Positions 25,731 to 38,279 of a DNA stretch of 64,000 bases are shown here, in pieces. Location: the NCBI GenBank assembly GCA_026874595.1, contig CM049320.1, positions 32,210,214-32,274,213 of the forward strand, in the 5' to 3' direction. The translations under genes were made by a program, and so were the position numbers. Numbering within the stretch: the stretch's first letter is position 1; each line of letters begins with the position of its first letter. This stretch comes from Sipunculus nudus. Taxonomy: Eukaryota > Annelida > Sipuncula > Golfingiida > Sipunculidae. The notes beneath the pieces are model-generated. The model searched no databases. It worked only from the letters and a program-made list of their open reading frames with translations, and was not told the DNA's origin.

Positions 25731-27300
25731 TACGGGAAGAGAGAGAGAGAGAAAGAGAGAGGGATGGATGTGGTTGGAACGCATCCATCGAATCTCAGAG
25801 CCTAAGCTTTTCTTACAAGGCTGCACGATAAGTCCTCTATTATTTTCATTATTCCATCTACGGAACATCATATACATTTTCTAGACACTAACATCTGCTT
25901 GTTTCACAGAAATGTCAAATACTCCTGTCCCATCATTCATACCTAGAATGTAATAACAATATATATAATTTCTTGGGTTGAGAGTAGTTATATACTAAAA
26001 TTTGTCGGAGACGCCACAGTATCCTTGGACATGACATACAACCTTGTTCTGAAGCATATATTGACATTTTAATAGGCCATGATTACAAGGGTCAAGTTCA
26101 GAGTTTTTAACTTGTCCAATAACCTATTTATAATAAAATGTGTATCTTAATTGATTAAATGTTATGGAACATTTCAAAAGTTATAGGGTTCATAAAAATT
26201 GTATAATTTTAATAATCAGCTAATTTGATCTTGAAGAAAAATGTCAAGGTCGCTAGTTTTCAAACCTGTTCATATTTTTTATATAAAAAATGGTGTGTCT
26301 TATTTGATTCGCACTACTTCAACAGTTATTTGGTTCACCAAAACTTGTACATTTTTTCACATTAGACCTTAAATACCAAGGTCAAGTTCAGAAGTTTTCA
26401 AGCATATACAAGATCTTAGTGGAATTAATTTGTGTGTGTATTGTTGAGAAGAATATCCAGTACACGAAATTATGAATTTCAGCATTATCCTATATTTCGG
26501 TAGATTTGACCTTAAAGATCAAAGTCAGTTGTCAGCTGATTTTGTAAAGAATTAACCTTGACTTTCTATTAGCCATCTTTCAATTTTTATTTCAGAAAAT
26601 TACTTCCCTTAAGAAATATTGTTTGTTTTTCATTAAATATTGAAATATTCTAGGTAAAGGCCACTCTCATAATAAGGTCATGGCCCAAATCATAGCAGAC
26701 TTCATTATCTGAAACATATCTGTGCATTTGTAGAATAAAGTTGCGCCACAAATACCAAGCGTAGGACAAACCTATCAAAGGTCATCAGCGAAAAGGGTTA
26801 TCGAACCAATCCATTCAGACCTTCTTTGGAAAAATACCATTTGTTCGTGTCAAGGTCACTATCGTATTGAAGGCAATTACCCCATTGTAAACAGTTTTCA
26901 TCCTCTCATTAACATCTATGCACATGATAAGTTTCATATAGATCAGTGAGCTTTTTTCTGTTGTCTCGTTCGCAAGAAACCGTGCTAAAACCATAGTATC
27001 TCAGGCTTCCTGTCTGGGAATAGACTAATTACCAACCTGTATATCCATTCGTTCAGCCAAAATACGATCGGCCTTGTACCTCTGTCTGACGTATTTTATC
27101 ATGGGTTCGCTCACATCCACTGCGGTGACATGGCAGTTAAACTTCTGCTGCAGGTAAGAGCTTGTCTCTCCTGTCCCACAGCCGATATCAATCACGTGGT
27201 CATCCGGGCTTATATCTGTGATATACCTGTCTATGGCGAATCTTCCGAATTCCTTCTGATGCGTGTTTCCGGCAAGGTAAGCCGTTGGTGGACGCTGCAT
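24629..27300 (-). pseudogene. JHAMT-like class I SAM-dependent methyltransferase, copy A (four exons, one nonsense codon)
   Basis: Minus-strand spliced gene. Exon 1 is 27300-27037 (ATG, 88 codons), exon 2 is 25625-25386 (80 codons), exon 3 is 25240-25072 and exon 4 is 24807-24629 (ends TGA). Every junction has GT/AG and the phases match (0, 0, 1), giving 283 codons, a normal size for JHAMT-like methyltransferases. Residues seen: motif I DIGCGTGE and VDVSEPM in exon 1 (SAM binding), then ATSFFVLHWVRD and the motif-III-like WLIEPGGRVMLSF in exon 2. Exons 3-4 form the variable C-terminal half. Family members methylate small carboxylic acids in the cytosol; the substrate here cannot be told. Codon 13 of exon 2 (25587-25589) is TAA where copy B has TAC (Tyr). 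No AG that would keep the exon lies between this stop and the HWV motif, so normal splicing would include the stop. It is a recent pseudogene, or an allele or assembly error. Intron 1 carries long AAT runs. Family call firm; exact family member uncertain. Confidence 0.8.
25630..25730. repeat. (AAT)n microsatellite in methyltransferase copy A intron 1
   Basis: Two AAT runs starting 5 nt from the exon 2 acceptor; on the gene strand they provide a T/A-rich tract just upstream of TTTCAG. Followed by a GA-rich tract at 25738-25762. Confidence 0.9.
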
Positions 27301-27699
27301 GGCTCTGGAACTACATGGACACAACAGAGTTTAGACACGTAACACCATTCCTGGAATTCTTTGTCTTTTATGTATATTATAATCATAATCAAGTAGACAT
27401 CATTCATACATGTGACCTTATATATGATCACGGTTTATTACATAAAATGGGAAATGATTGCCCATAAATCTTAAATCAATGTGATGCCACCTTCTAACCT
27501 ATGAGCAATTTAAAGTTTGGTGAATAAAACGAGTGATTTTCAAGAGCATTTGTTCTTTTGATTTTTTCGAGGGTTTAATGAACATGGATGGCCATCAAAC
27601 AAAATTTCCGACCTGAAAAAAAAAGAACACAAGGATGACAATTGTTTTGCAACAAGAGAGGCCAACTTGGTTAATGTATGTTTTTTCCATCATAGATTA

Positions 27700-28180
27700 A
27701 CGTAACCCTTCGGGCACAAATGCGCACATTGCGCATTGCAATTGCAGCTAAATTAGTCCATGGCACTTGCTGTACTGTGTGTTACTTTGACTATAAGTTG
27801 ATACCGCGATATTTCTAATACCTGTCCTGCCTGGTTGACCTCTGGCAACAAATACATACACTACGTCAATAGCAGCTGAAATTGCAATCGCAAAATCATA
27901 GCCCCATGTGTAGCAGGTGACAGCAACTCGCTACCACAAAGGTCTGTTTGTTACTCTGCGACAGTCAAATGCTACCGCGCATATGGCTTTGAGTGATCCT
28001 GTCCGAGCGACTTCTGGCAGCAAAGACTTAGAATACGTCAATAGTTGCAGAAATTGCAATTTCATAGCCCCCATGGGTAGCAATGACAGCCACTTGCTAC
28101 TGCGCAGGTCTGATTTGCTGCCGCGCATCTGCGCATTTCAGGCGGTCGGTGCCTGATGTTAGCAAGACGAGTGGATGCAG
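27700..28180. repeat. Tandem repeat, period about 177 bp
   Basis: CCTGTCC starts near 27821 and 27998. Both copies have TACGTCAATAG, GAAATTGCAAT, ATAGCCCCATG and GACAGC.ACT.GCTAC. Part of a third copy lies at 27700-27800. Confidence 0.65.
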
Positions 28181-28278
28181 ATTGCGCGTTGTGCAGGGCT
28201 ATGGTCAATGGTAGCAAAGGATCCAAGGAATAAGTCTTGAAAACCGATAGTTCCTGCATCTATGCGGTCGGGGTTATT

Positions 28279-28985
28279 TGTCATGAGACAGGAGGGAAAT
28301 CCCGAGCGGTCACCGAAGGCGCCGCTTTGAGGTATAACATTGTAGTAGGAGCATGATTTCCAGCCTATTTAGTATGAAGCGCGCTTTGAATAAAGATGAG
28401 CCTAAGTAGCAAAGCAATCCCAGGCTTTGAATTAAACTTTTAAATAAATGAAGAGCCTCCAGTATAAAAGTGTATTTAATGGAGGCGATTTAGTATTCGG
28501 TGTCCAGAAGTCAGACATAGGTTTCGGTGCAGGCAGTTGAGGTTCAGTGCTGCTAGTTGGGGTTTAGTCCATCAGTTGAAATCCAGTACTGATGTTGAGT
28601 TTCAGTGCTGCCAGTTGAGTTCTAGTGCTACCGGTTGGGGTTCAGAGCTGCCAGTTTGGGTTCAATGCCGCCAGTCGACGATCCATTGCCGCCAGTCGGG
28701 TATCCAGTTCCGCAAGTCAAGGGCAAGTATTGTCTAACCCGTGCACGAAAGTATAGCTAGCGTTGGAGTGTAGAACACAGCTGGCGTTTGCCCTGTGCAC
28801 GATAGTAAAACCAGCGTTAGGATGCATTTTACGGCATCTTGAGTAATTAAAACTCTATCCTTATTATGTAATATGAGAACTTTGAAGTGCCCCTAGCCCC
28901 TCTTTAAGTAGCTTTCGCATACGGCTTGGGTATTGGTACTCTGAAGTGTCGGGTGAACCCTGGCAACTGAATTCTGCAATGTCAG
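28279..28985 (+). mobile_element. Ty3/gypsy LTR (LTR 2)
   Basis: The longest of the three related LTRs. It starts TGTCATGAGACAGG and shares ordered blocks with LTR 1 up to TGGCAACTGAATTCTGCAATGTCA. The middle (about 28525-28730) is an array of about ten degenerate 20-bp units of the GGGTTCAGTGCCGCCAGT type. It is followed by a gag region in the same orientation, so it reads as the 5' LTR of a separate gypsy insertion lying just downstream of the methyltransferase copy. Confidence 0.7.
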
Positions 28986-30110
28986 GAGTAAGAGTTAGAG
29001 CGAGGTTGGGGGTAAGCAAGCAGCAGATGAGGATGCACGTGTTCAGTTACAGGCAGTAAAGTTGCCGCCTTTGATTAATCGATCGATAGGATCGATGCAT
29101 ATCAGGAGAGATTCGAGAGAATGGCAGTGAGTCAAGAGTATCCGCGAGATAGCTTGGCATTCCACATCAGTACATTCCACCTCAGGGCAGATCTATGAAT
29201 ATTTTTCGCTGCTGTCTACAGCGGATGCGTCATGATTCGAAAGTCTAAAATTATCCCCATGAAGAGTTCTATGATTATAGAGGATGGATAGCGCGGATCA
29301 TGTAGGTCGAGTGTGCAGGAGTTTGTGTAATGCTTAGTCAAATTACATGTAGGCTTTTTGGGATCCCTGGACAATTGGATGGATTGTCAGGAACAGAAAA
29401 GGATTCTCTCAGGGACTTATTGCTCAGAGAGCAATTTGTTAATTGCTGCAGCATGTAGCTAGTAGTTTTCTTAAAGGAGAAAAAGTGTAGCTCTATAAGC
29501 CAAATATCCGCTTTAGCAGAACGTTTCACAGTAAAGAATTTGCGGTTAAAGTAGACTAACTTACAGTGCAAAAACGTGACCAGTCGCTGGGACCAGAGGT
29601 AAAGGAGGGTGAGGGAAGATTTGGCGTTCGAAGCCCAATGTTTTTAATGTGGCGGAGTAGGTCACAAAATAGCGGTTTGTACTAAGCTCGATGTTGGTCA
29701 GAGTTATGGCCCTGATGTATGTCAAAATTGGAAGGCTACTGCAAAGAACATGATACATACACCCAATGTAGCTCCGCTTGTAACGGGCATAGTATCGGTA
29801 AGCACAGTTAGTGATACAAGCCCATCCGATGCGATTGATGCAGATGTTAACAAATGTCGTGAGAACTCTATGTGCCATTTGATGGAAGGCTTTGCTCGGA
29901 TAGTTGATGAGCTCATAATGCTCATGTTTAGTGGGTCTTATACCGATGAGCTAGTTAGCTACGTAATGATAAACGGTTCGCGTGAAGAATACTTGACTGT
30001 TGAGAGTGAATATTTGTCATCGTTTTGGCAATCCAGAAAAAATACTTTTTTTTTTCTTGCAGGCAATTCACGGTCCAGTCGGATCACAAGCAGTTTAGTT
30101 GCCCCATGAA
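28986..30110 (+). mobile_element. Ty3/gypsy gag region (decayed)
   Basis: The leader at 28990-29115 matches the other copies. At about 29375-29560 the plus strand, over shifting frames, encodes LSGTEKDSLRDLLLREQFVN, typical of the SCAN-like part of gag in animal gypsy elements, followed by FLKE/ALAERF-like blocks. At about 29640-29700 a zinc-knuckle remnant (VGHKIAVC pattern) is seen. Frameshifts and stops interrupt it, and no protease or reverse transcriptase follows. Dead, truncated element. Confidence 0.65.
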
Positions 30111-30510
30111 GTTCAAATGCGAAAACAAACGGATATGCTGCAAAACTGTGGCCTGTTATATGTCACAGGCGAGAACTTGCTAGCACCTACGCTCCCGAAG
30201 CAGCGGAAATCTTGCGCTTTAAAAGAAGCCACTGATTTTTACGCTGCCAACTTTGACCGTTTATGATATATTTAGACACCAGATGGCGATTCGTTGACCG
30301 CTGAAGAAAACGTTCGTATGATGTGACAAGCAGCCTACCAGATGCCTGTTAAGGAACATTTGACATGGAGCCTGGCTACGCCCATAGCTGCGCTTCAAGC
30401 GCCGCTTGATGAAAGTTTATGGTCGAATTTAAATTGCTCCGTCTTCATTCTCGCATCATCGACCGATTCGATTATGACATTATGCCTTTGTTAGCATAGC
30501 CATGTATCTG
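30075..30510 (+). pseudogene. Decayed reading frame of unknown function
   Basis: One frame runs from about 30063 to about 30498 with only four stops and protein-like composition, for example ENLLAPTLPKQRKS, KEATDFYAANFDR, TPDGDSLTAEENVRMM and MPVKEHLTWSLATP. A strong acceptor-like stretch (a T-rich run, then CTTGCAG at 30056-30062) precedes it. I do not recognise the family. It lies right after the gypsy gag remnant and may be another part of that element, a different mobile element, or a dead host exon. Confidence 0.3.
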
Positions 30511-30519
30511 TTTTCTGCA

Positions 30520-32150
30520 GTTGTTACGTTTCGTATGAATTGCAGCTCACCGGCCAGGCATCCTGTGTGCCCAAGGCCCTAAGCAAATCACGTCTGGGGC
30601 AATTCTCTCTGAGCCTGTGGCCTGTTCAGACGGTTACCTGGGCGATGTGTTGTCACTCAAAACGAAACGAACATGTTTGGCTCCGTGTATTCCTTGATTG
30701 GACAAAAATACAGTGCTCCCCTCTATATGAGCTGATATATCAATCATAATTAAGTACAGTCGTTTACTTTTTGTAATAATTAATTTTCATACAATTGTTA
30801 TATTTTTTAATTGTCTTGAAGGAGGTCTGGTGGATTTGACAGAACTGTATATCTGGCAAAGCTTGCTTCCTACAGACCTGGTGGTATCTGACAAACAAGA
30901 TTATGATGCCTTAGATATTCTCACAGCTGCGAATACATATATACACATTCCTCATCTCAATTGCAATGACATACAAACACATTTGTTTAATATACACATG
31001 TTCAAATGTTATATCTGATTGTATTAAGACAATTAATTAGTACCCGGCTGTATACCACACCAACTTACCGTGTGTAATTATTACATCTATTGAGTTTTTA
31101 TACAACTTACTTCATTGTTTGTTTTTATATAATTTCAATTCTGACTTATATTGTACTAGCATAATGCTTATTTTACTTGTTTTTGTTTTATTGTGCTGCT
31201 TTTATGAAAGTCTCGTGATCATCTTGTGATGATATTATTCTTATTATATTATCTTCCCACATATGCAGTAGCTCTTAGCATATTTAATCTGGCTGACTGT
31301 GATCAATATTTTTAAAATGATTAAACTAATCAATTCAATGTGTTATTAAATCTCATATCTTGTTATGTAATTAATCTCATATTTTGTTATTTAAGCATAT
31401 ATGCAAAGTCATCCAATAATTTTTATATTCTTGTGGTTTCTGAAAATGGGAATTTTTACAAGTTTTAATAAATGAGGTATTTGATAATTGAATAACTATT
31501 TAAACAAATGCCTCACTAAGTACCTAGTTTTATAATCATAATACATAACTTTTTAATTGGTCCCTTTATACCCATTTATTCACATCCAGTGTTTATGATC
31601 ATTTGTAATATTTATGCACTTGTGATTAAGTAAAAAGTTTAAATATATATCTCGAACCATGTGTTATTGTAATTATTGTGTTTAATAAAGCAACATGCAC
31701 ACTAATATACTGTGTTGAGTTTACCAAATTATATACCAATGATACAATATAATGCTGTGCTAGGTTCAAATGTGATTGTGTGGAACAGCCCTTAGCACTA
31801 CCACCATCACAACCAGCTCTCATTGGATAAAAATCCAGCCAATTAGACACAGGCAGTACCCTAAGCCCCTGGGTTAATTAGCCCTGGCCTGCCCTCCACT
31901 TCCTATCCAGCCTACAGGTCACAAGAGATGGGGCTGATTTTGTTCACAGTTTTGGATGCTCAGAAAGGAATGTAAAAGCCCATAATTATTTTGTTTAAAA
32001 TAATAATTTCAAAATTCAAACAGTTTCTGAAACCGCAAATCAAAAGCCATCAGATGATGTAATTTAATTTAATTTTTGTTTATTTTGATTTTTTTCTGGT
32101 ATACCTACCTCTGGTGTAGCAATCTAGGATACGAGGTCATAACAAACAGT
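30520..32150. other. No gene or repeat recognised
   Basis: Very AT-rich sequence with only short ORFs and no motif I can name. Confidence 0.5.
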
Positions 32151-32169
32151 GCTTTCGATAGAGGTAGTA

Positions 32170-32420
32170 GGCCTATAGGTAAAACGCTGTGTAAAAAGCG
32201 TAGCTAGCACCTGGAATTAAGGACACCTGACAAACAGAAAGACAAACTAACAAACAGAAAAACTAAGAAAACATGTAGCAAAATCATGTCATAAAGAACA
32301 CAAAAAGGAAAAAGAGGTCCAATCTTAATAAAGTAAGGAGAAATATAACATTTCGAAGTGTTTTAATGACCTTGACCATGAACATTGACCTATTAAAAAT
32401 ACACATAGAACTTCCAGATA
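32170..32420. repeat. Isolated unit of the 300-bp satellite
   Basis: Shares GACAAACAGAAAGACAAACT, TCATAAAGAACAC, TTTCGAAGTGTTTTAATGACC and TTAAAAATACACATAGAACTT with the array at 32960-34470. Confidence 0.6.
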
Positions 32421-32518
32421 TCTTTCTTGTATAAGACAAGATAAGATAAGATAAGAAATCATATTTTTCCATTTAAGAATTAGGATGTCAAACAACTGAT
32501 TTGTGGCACAACTAAGAA

Positions 32519-32566
<48 letters not shown>

Positions 32567-32567
32567 T
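32519..32567. repeat. (AAT)n microsatellite
   Basis: About 16 AAT units, preceded by a short AGATA repeat at 32433-32455. Confidence 0.95.
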
Positions 32568-32959
32568 ATAATACTGTGTAAAAAGCATATGATTAACGAC
32601 TAGAAAACGAATTATTGCTTTATATATACTCATTAAACAAACGCACTGCGCTTAGTATGAATGAGTCCCTGAGACGTTTTGTTTTGCACATGATGGACTG
32701 TATACGACTTTCAGTTCAACCACCTGATTGCTCCAATCAGGTGATGCCGACTTCACAACAAGGTTTTAAATTTACTCAGTACCTTTAAAAATATTTTTTT
32801 AAGTCTACACCAATTATAAGTTCTGCAGTTTTCTCGTCTTTTCCAAATTTTCTTTGTTAGCGATACTCAGATTTTTCCGTCAGCAGAAATACTGAAGGTA
32901 ATCACACTTTGTACAACAGGTGTCTAACACAAAGTAAGTATTTTCTGATCAATATGAAA

Positions 32960-34470
32960 ACGTTTAAATTTTCTGAGAAAGTACATCCTATTGAACTTAC
33001 AAAGTGATTCCTGCTAAACAGTTGCCCGAAGAATGCTATATGTCAAAGGCAAGAACCAGCAAGCGGGCGAAATGGATGACAGCTGACAAACAGACAGACA
33101 TACTGAAAAACTGACACAAGGTTGTAGATAAGACTTAGTTATAAAGAAGACAAGGAGGAAGAAAATGAGCTAAAGTTTATGAAGACAGAACCAACATTGA
33201 CAGAGTTATGATGAAAATTAAATTTTGACTTTTTCAATGACCTTGACCTTTGAACTATATTGAACACTTAAAAGAGGCTTCTAGAACTTTCGATTGTCAG
33301 TCAACTTTGTAAGTTTGAAGGCGACTGCTGCAAAATTTTGGCCAACAGAGTCCGGAAATCACACCAAATAGACGATTACAGATCGAGCGCTTGCCGTAAA
33401 AGATGTTGAAACAGTCAAACGGCAAGCAACTAAATCATTTCATAGAGAACAGGAAGAGGAAGAAAATGGGCAATAGTTTGTAAAGATAAGCCATATATCC
33501 CAAAGTTACAATGGAAAAAAGATTTTGTTATTTTGAGGACCTTGAACTTTGACCTGTTATTAAATTACACATACGGCTTCCATAAATTCCAAAAACCGTT
33601 CCGACATACGATATATATAATTTACAAAGGGGTTTCCTACCAATTTTTGGCCGGTCGAATGCTATATGTAAGATGCACGAATCAGCAGGTATGCGAAATT
33701 AAAAGCAAAATGAAAACAGACAGACATACTGACAAAGTGACACAAAGTCTTAGTCATGTCATGAAGAAGACGAAGAGAAAATGAGCATATGTTTGTAAGG
33801 ATAGGACCAATATTGACGAAGATATGACGAAAAAATTATTTTGAAGTGTTTTGTTGAACTTGACCATGAACTTTGAACTATTTAGATAATTCACAAACAC
33901 CTTCTAGAAATCGTTCCAATATTTGATATGTATAAATTACATAATGATTTCTGCTATACTGTGGCCTGTAGAGTGTTTTATGTTAGAGGCAAGAACCAGC
34001 AAAGTTAGAACATCTAACAGACAGACATACTGACAAACTGACACATAGTTGTGACCAGTTGACTTAATTTCGTTATAAGGAGAACAACGAGGGGGGAAAA
34101 TGAGCTAACCTTTGTAATATCGGACCAATATTTACAAAGCTATGAGGAAATTAAAATTGTTAAGTGTTTTGAAGACCTCAACCCCAACCTTGAACTATGA
34201 CTATTTTTAAAAATACACAAACAGCTTCACGAAAACTTTCCGATAAACGATATGTATAAGTTAAAAAGTGATTCCAGTTAAACTGTGGCCTTTAGGATGC
34301 TATGTCAGAGGCATGAACCAGCAAGCAGACGAAATTGAGGACAACTAACAAGCAGACAGATATACTGACAAAGTGACACGAAGTTGAGACAAGTTGACTA
34401 GACTAAGTTTGGTTGAAGACGACGAGAAAGAAAATGAGCCAAATTTTGTGATGATAAAAGCAAAAACCTT
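32960..34470. repeat. Satellite-like tandem array, period about 300-335 bp
   Basis: Five units with anchors CAGACAGACATACTGA near 33092, 33718, 34018 and (diverged) 34352; the unit near 33400 is the most diverged. Each unit runs: GTGATTCCTGCTAAACTGTGGCC, GAATGCTATATGTCAGAGGC-like, AAGAACCAGCAAGC, CAGACATACTGACAAA, GACACAAAGTTG, AAAATGAGC, GACCAATATTGAC and AATGACCTTGACC. No ORF crosses units. Confidence 0.8.
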
Positions 34471-34499
34471 CGTTGTTCATTGAAAACCTATTGATATAT

Positions 34500-34805
34500 T
34501 TCAAGATTGTCTTACATCATACCCACTGTTGTTATTTTGTTCATATTTGACGTAAGTATTTCCTCATATGTTTCCTATGTACATAATGGAAAGTAGGTCA
34601 AAATAGCGTAATTTGCAGAAGATACTGCCCCAAACAATGTTTTCAGTCAGAACATAGTATCGTTGACAGCTACTGGTGTATTTTGTTCATATTTGGATTA
34701 CGTATTTCTCTTAAAGTTTCCTATGAACATAATGGAAAGTAGGTCAATATAGTATTTGCAGAAGTTACGGACCCAAACATAATGTTCTAAGTCAGAACAA
34801 CAAGA
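34500..34805. repeat. Tandem doublet, period about 155-160 bp
   Basis: Two copies share TATTTTGTTCATATTTG, CATAATGGAAAGTAGGTCAA, TTTGCAGAAG and AGTCAGAACA. Confidence 0.75.
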
Positions 34806-36324
34806 AAGATATTAAAATGCTAATTATAGAAGCTTGTTTTTTTTCAAATACATTACGAAATTCATTTAGGTTGAGTGTATACCAGGAATAAGGTCAAAAT
34901 GTTGTATATGTTTTATGTTACTATCAACAACTACCTAAAAATTTACCCTACTAAGCAATTTTATTTAATGTTCATACCATGCACACATAAGGATTACAAC
35001 TTCTAAATTCTAAAAATTTTAAAAAATTCGCCAAAAACTATAGCTTTTACTAAAATTGTTTTAAGACCACGTCATTCTTACACCAAAGCTTTACTGATGC
35101 CCCTCTTTTGTTACCTGTATGTCACCCTTGTTAATCTATACGGTAATTATACACGCTTGAAGTGGAACATACTGACCAGCCAGCCTGTTCTTAGCCAACA
35201 ACATAACAATAAGCAATAACGAAATAAATTTATATTGGTTTATAATAACAGATTTAAAAAAAATTAATTGGAAGGAATTTGATTGTTATGTAGTAACAGG
35301 GAATTACCTTGCAATTACTGATGTTGAAAGAAAACATTTATGGAAGGCCCAAATGTATAACAAATGACACTAAGTAGTCACCTTTGGGTATTTTTTATTT
35401 AAATTATGATTATGAAAAAAAAATCAAATAAAATTATTCCTTACTATCTAGGATTATATGTAGCAAATGAATGACAGACAAGGATGCTATTAATTATTTC
35501 CAATAAATCTTAATCAGACAAGTACTCATTTAAGATATCAGTATGTAGTACTAATGATATTAAGACTCGTGGCTGTATCAGCTGTCACATGATACTATGT
35601 ATATAATCAAAATATTACTGATTCATTTATTTTAATCAGTTCAAGTTATATTAGCTCATGTTTGTTGAACATGATTGAAGTAGCAAGCCTTTTGATATGG
35701 GTCTGTTTGAAGGGGCATCTCTAATGCCGGAAGCTTCTAGTTTTTTTTAGGATTATTACATAAGTTCAAGATTAATTTTGAGATGTGACAACTGACATTC
35801 ATGTGAAAGTAATCATTCAAATCAAATTTATTAGCTAAACTTGCCGAAGCAGTTCTTAAAACATTTGACTGACATGTGAAATTCACTGCAATCCGTCCAT
35901 TAAATTTAAAAATCTCACCAGAGCTCAGTTTCTCAATAAATACTGTATGTATTGCCTTGAAATCGGCTATGCTAATACATCCTGAAAAGTATATTCTTTA
36001 GTATGACCCTAATAGTGCCATCAACATTATATAAGCAAGTTTAAAAAGTGATTTTCTGACACGAAAGTAACATGGTGACACATTGGGTTTTCTATTTTTT
36101 TTTTCGAGACTGGTAAATAGTAGTAATCATCTACATTACGTTTCTACCATCAAGTAATGTCTTTGAATCTGTTTTTTTATTCCTATTATCCTACAAAAGT
36201 TTAACAGAATTAGCAAACAGTTTCTAAAAAAATCACTATTATTGACTGTTAGGTCATAAATGTCAAAGGTCAGGCACATCAGCTGAGCCTCGTGACCCAA
36301 GGGTCTCTTGTAATGGTACACCAA

Positions 36325-36665
36325 CATATAACATTGAAGAAATTGAAGTACATATGTATGTAGTCCCCAATTTCTTTTGACAGTCCATGATAATGAGTGT
36401 TGTGTGATTCCACACTTTCTGGACATAGTGGTTATTTCCCTGATAGTCTGTATAATCTACCTTTTCAGGTTGGAGTGGAATATAAAGGTATTTCTGGTTC
36501 TTTCATTTTGAAAATGACTAGATTTAATGGTAATTATGAATGCAGATAATATTAAAGGAATTGATGTACATGTGTATGTGGCCACATGTTATCTGTTGAC
36601 AGTCTACGACAATGAGTGTTGTGTGATCTCACACATTCTGTGACCCCCTTCTTCATGAAGCATAT
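36325..36665. repeat. Tandem doublet, period about 218 bp
   Basis: Both copies contain GAA.TTGA.GTACAT.TGTATGT, TTGACAGTC, GACAATGAGTGTTGTGTGAT and CACAC.TTCTG. Confidence 0.65.
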
Positions 36666-38117
36666 CAGCAGATAATGCTGAGCAGACTCAGTTCTTGGCA
36701 GTGTTTGACCGGGACTGCAACATTGCTTGTGACCACTGGTGCTAATCACACAAGAGTACTGGACAGAGCAGTTCACATCCAAATAAGTTACCTGACACAA
36801 TCGGATCTTTGATTACTAAACCATGGTTAAACAGAGGCATGTTTGATGTTAAGAGAAAGATAAATAGTGTATTATTATTGTGACATGTACATCTAATCTC
36901 ACATTCATCAATCCAAATGCATATTCTGAAATGTACCTAGATGTGTTTTCACCAGCCAGTTTGCATTTTATTCATACATATTACAATAACACAAATTCAA
37001 GAAAAATATAATATGGAAACACATACAGTGCAGATCAAGAATGTTCATTATAAGCTTGTGGTGTTTTCCCTACCCATAAAGTATTGAAGCCTAAAATTCT
37101 AAAAACTCATACCAGTACTACAATCACTTGGATTAAGTCATACTACAGGCACATGTATTATCTAGTAAATTTATATACATATTCTTTTAAAACTTTTCTT
37201 TTAATATTTTCTGTTATTTCATAGAACCAATTTTGCTGACCTTCATTGACTATCTAATATAAGTTGATTTATATTTTGAAAATTAAATTAACCTTTTTTT
37301 TACGATATTAATTAATTTGATAATATAATATGAGAATATAAGAAATTGTTAATATTATATTACTTAATAACTGAAACTTTGATATCAAATAATTAGATCC
37401 TGTTATGTACAAAATTAAAAGTACAAGATTTTTTACTACCAAATTTATTATGAAAGTGATTTTTTGTCTCCAGTTTGGTTCTGTCCAGAATCTTGACGTA
37501 AACAGTATTTTATTGGATATATTTATAAGGATCGGAAAACAGGACACAGCCCACATAATTTCTCTCCTGATACATACATAAAGGACTGAATTGTCAGCCT
37601 AGATACTATTAAAAAATAATATGCAATAATCATAAATAATTCCACTGGAGACAATTTTAAGAAACACTAAAAAAATCTTTTTTTATTAACTAGAAGAAAA
37701 AAGATAAAATCTATATGGAAGTTGTACTATATAATAAATTTATGTGAAATATCTATAAGAAAAAATGTACAAGTATGCATATAAATATATATCAATATTT
37801 TACAAATGACATGGTCTTTACTATGGGTTGCTTTCAAATTACATGTTTTCAAGAGTTCATACAATTATCTTATAAATGCTACTTGAAACGTCCCAAAAAC
37901 GATCATTGAGCTTTCAAAATATAAAATAACAGAATTAAAGAATCTGAGATAATTAAGATCTCCAGTATCATTAGGCTTTTTGTAAATGACAGACACAGTA
38001 TAAGAAAATTGTGTAGGTAAATGGATGATATAGGTGCTTGTTATATTATTTAAACATGTGATTGTAGTGCTAGTTTATTGCACTCTTGGCTGCGCAAGGT
38101 CTAGAATCCTCCCATCA

Positions 38118-38275
38118 GTTTAAGTAATAGTAATAGTAATAGTAATATATACTCCAGTAAAAGTAATAGTAAAAGTAATAGAAGATATAATATGGTAATA
38201 GTAATTGTAATAGTAATAGTAATATAAGAAATTGAAAGTAATAGTAAAAATAATTGTAATAGAACAACTGTAATA
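38118..38275. repeat. Degenerate (TAATAG)n simple repeat
   Basis: Long run of AGTAATAGTAATAG variants; the Ile/Thr- and Leu-rich ORFs across it are artefacts. Confidence 0.9.
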
Positions 38276-38279
38276 GACC

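Larger units (their letters stand above)
21249..27690. repeat. Segmental duplication, copy 1
   Basis: From the gypsy integrase 3' half, through a non-coding stretch and methyltransferase copy A, to about 160 bp beyond the exon 1 upstream region, this block matches 48180-54690 in the same order and orientation. Anchor matches include the stretch beginning TGTTTTGTTATTCACTAGC (about 22190 and 49803) and the region upstream of each ATG. Copy 1 lacks the LTR-like stretch of about 690 bp found at about 49.11-49.79 kb. Similarity is partial, with many small indels, so the duplication is not recent. From 22.2 to 24.6 kb I see no coding exon of my own calling, only sequence shared with 49.8-51.7 kb. 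Confidence 0.85.

Noticed and set aside
25766-25877. An ORF beginning MYMMFRRWNNE, conserved with one at 52940-53056, considered as an extra methyltransferase exon
   Set aside because: Exon 1 ends in ERMDIQ in phase 0 and joins directly to exon 2 (DRNL...) in phase 0, matching the family with no gap. The ORF lies in intron 1 and its similarity follows from the segmental duplication.
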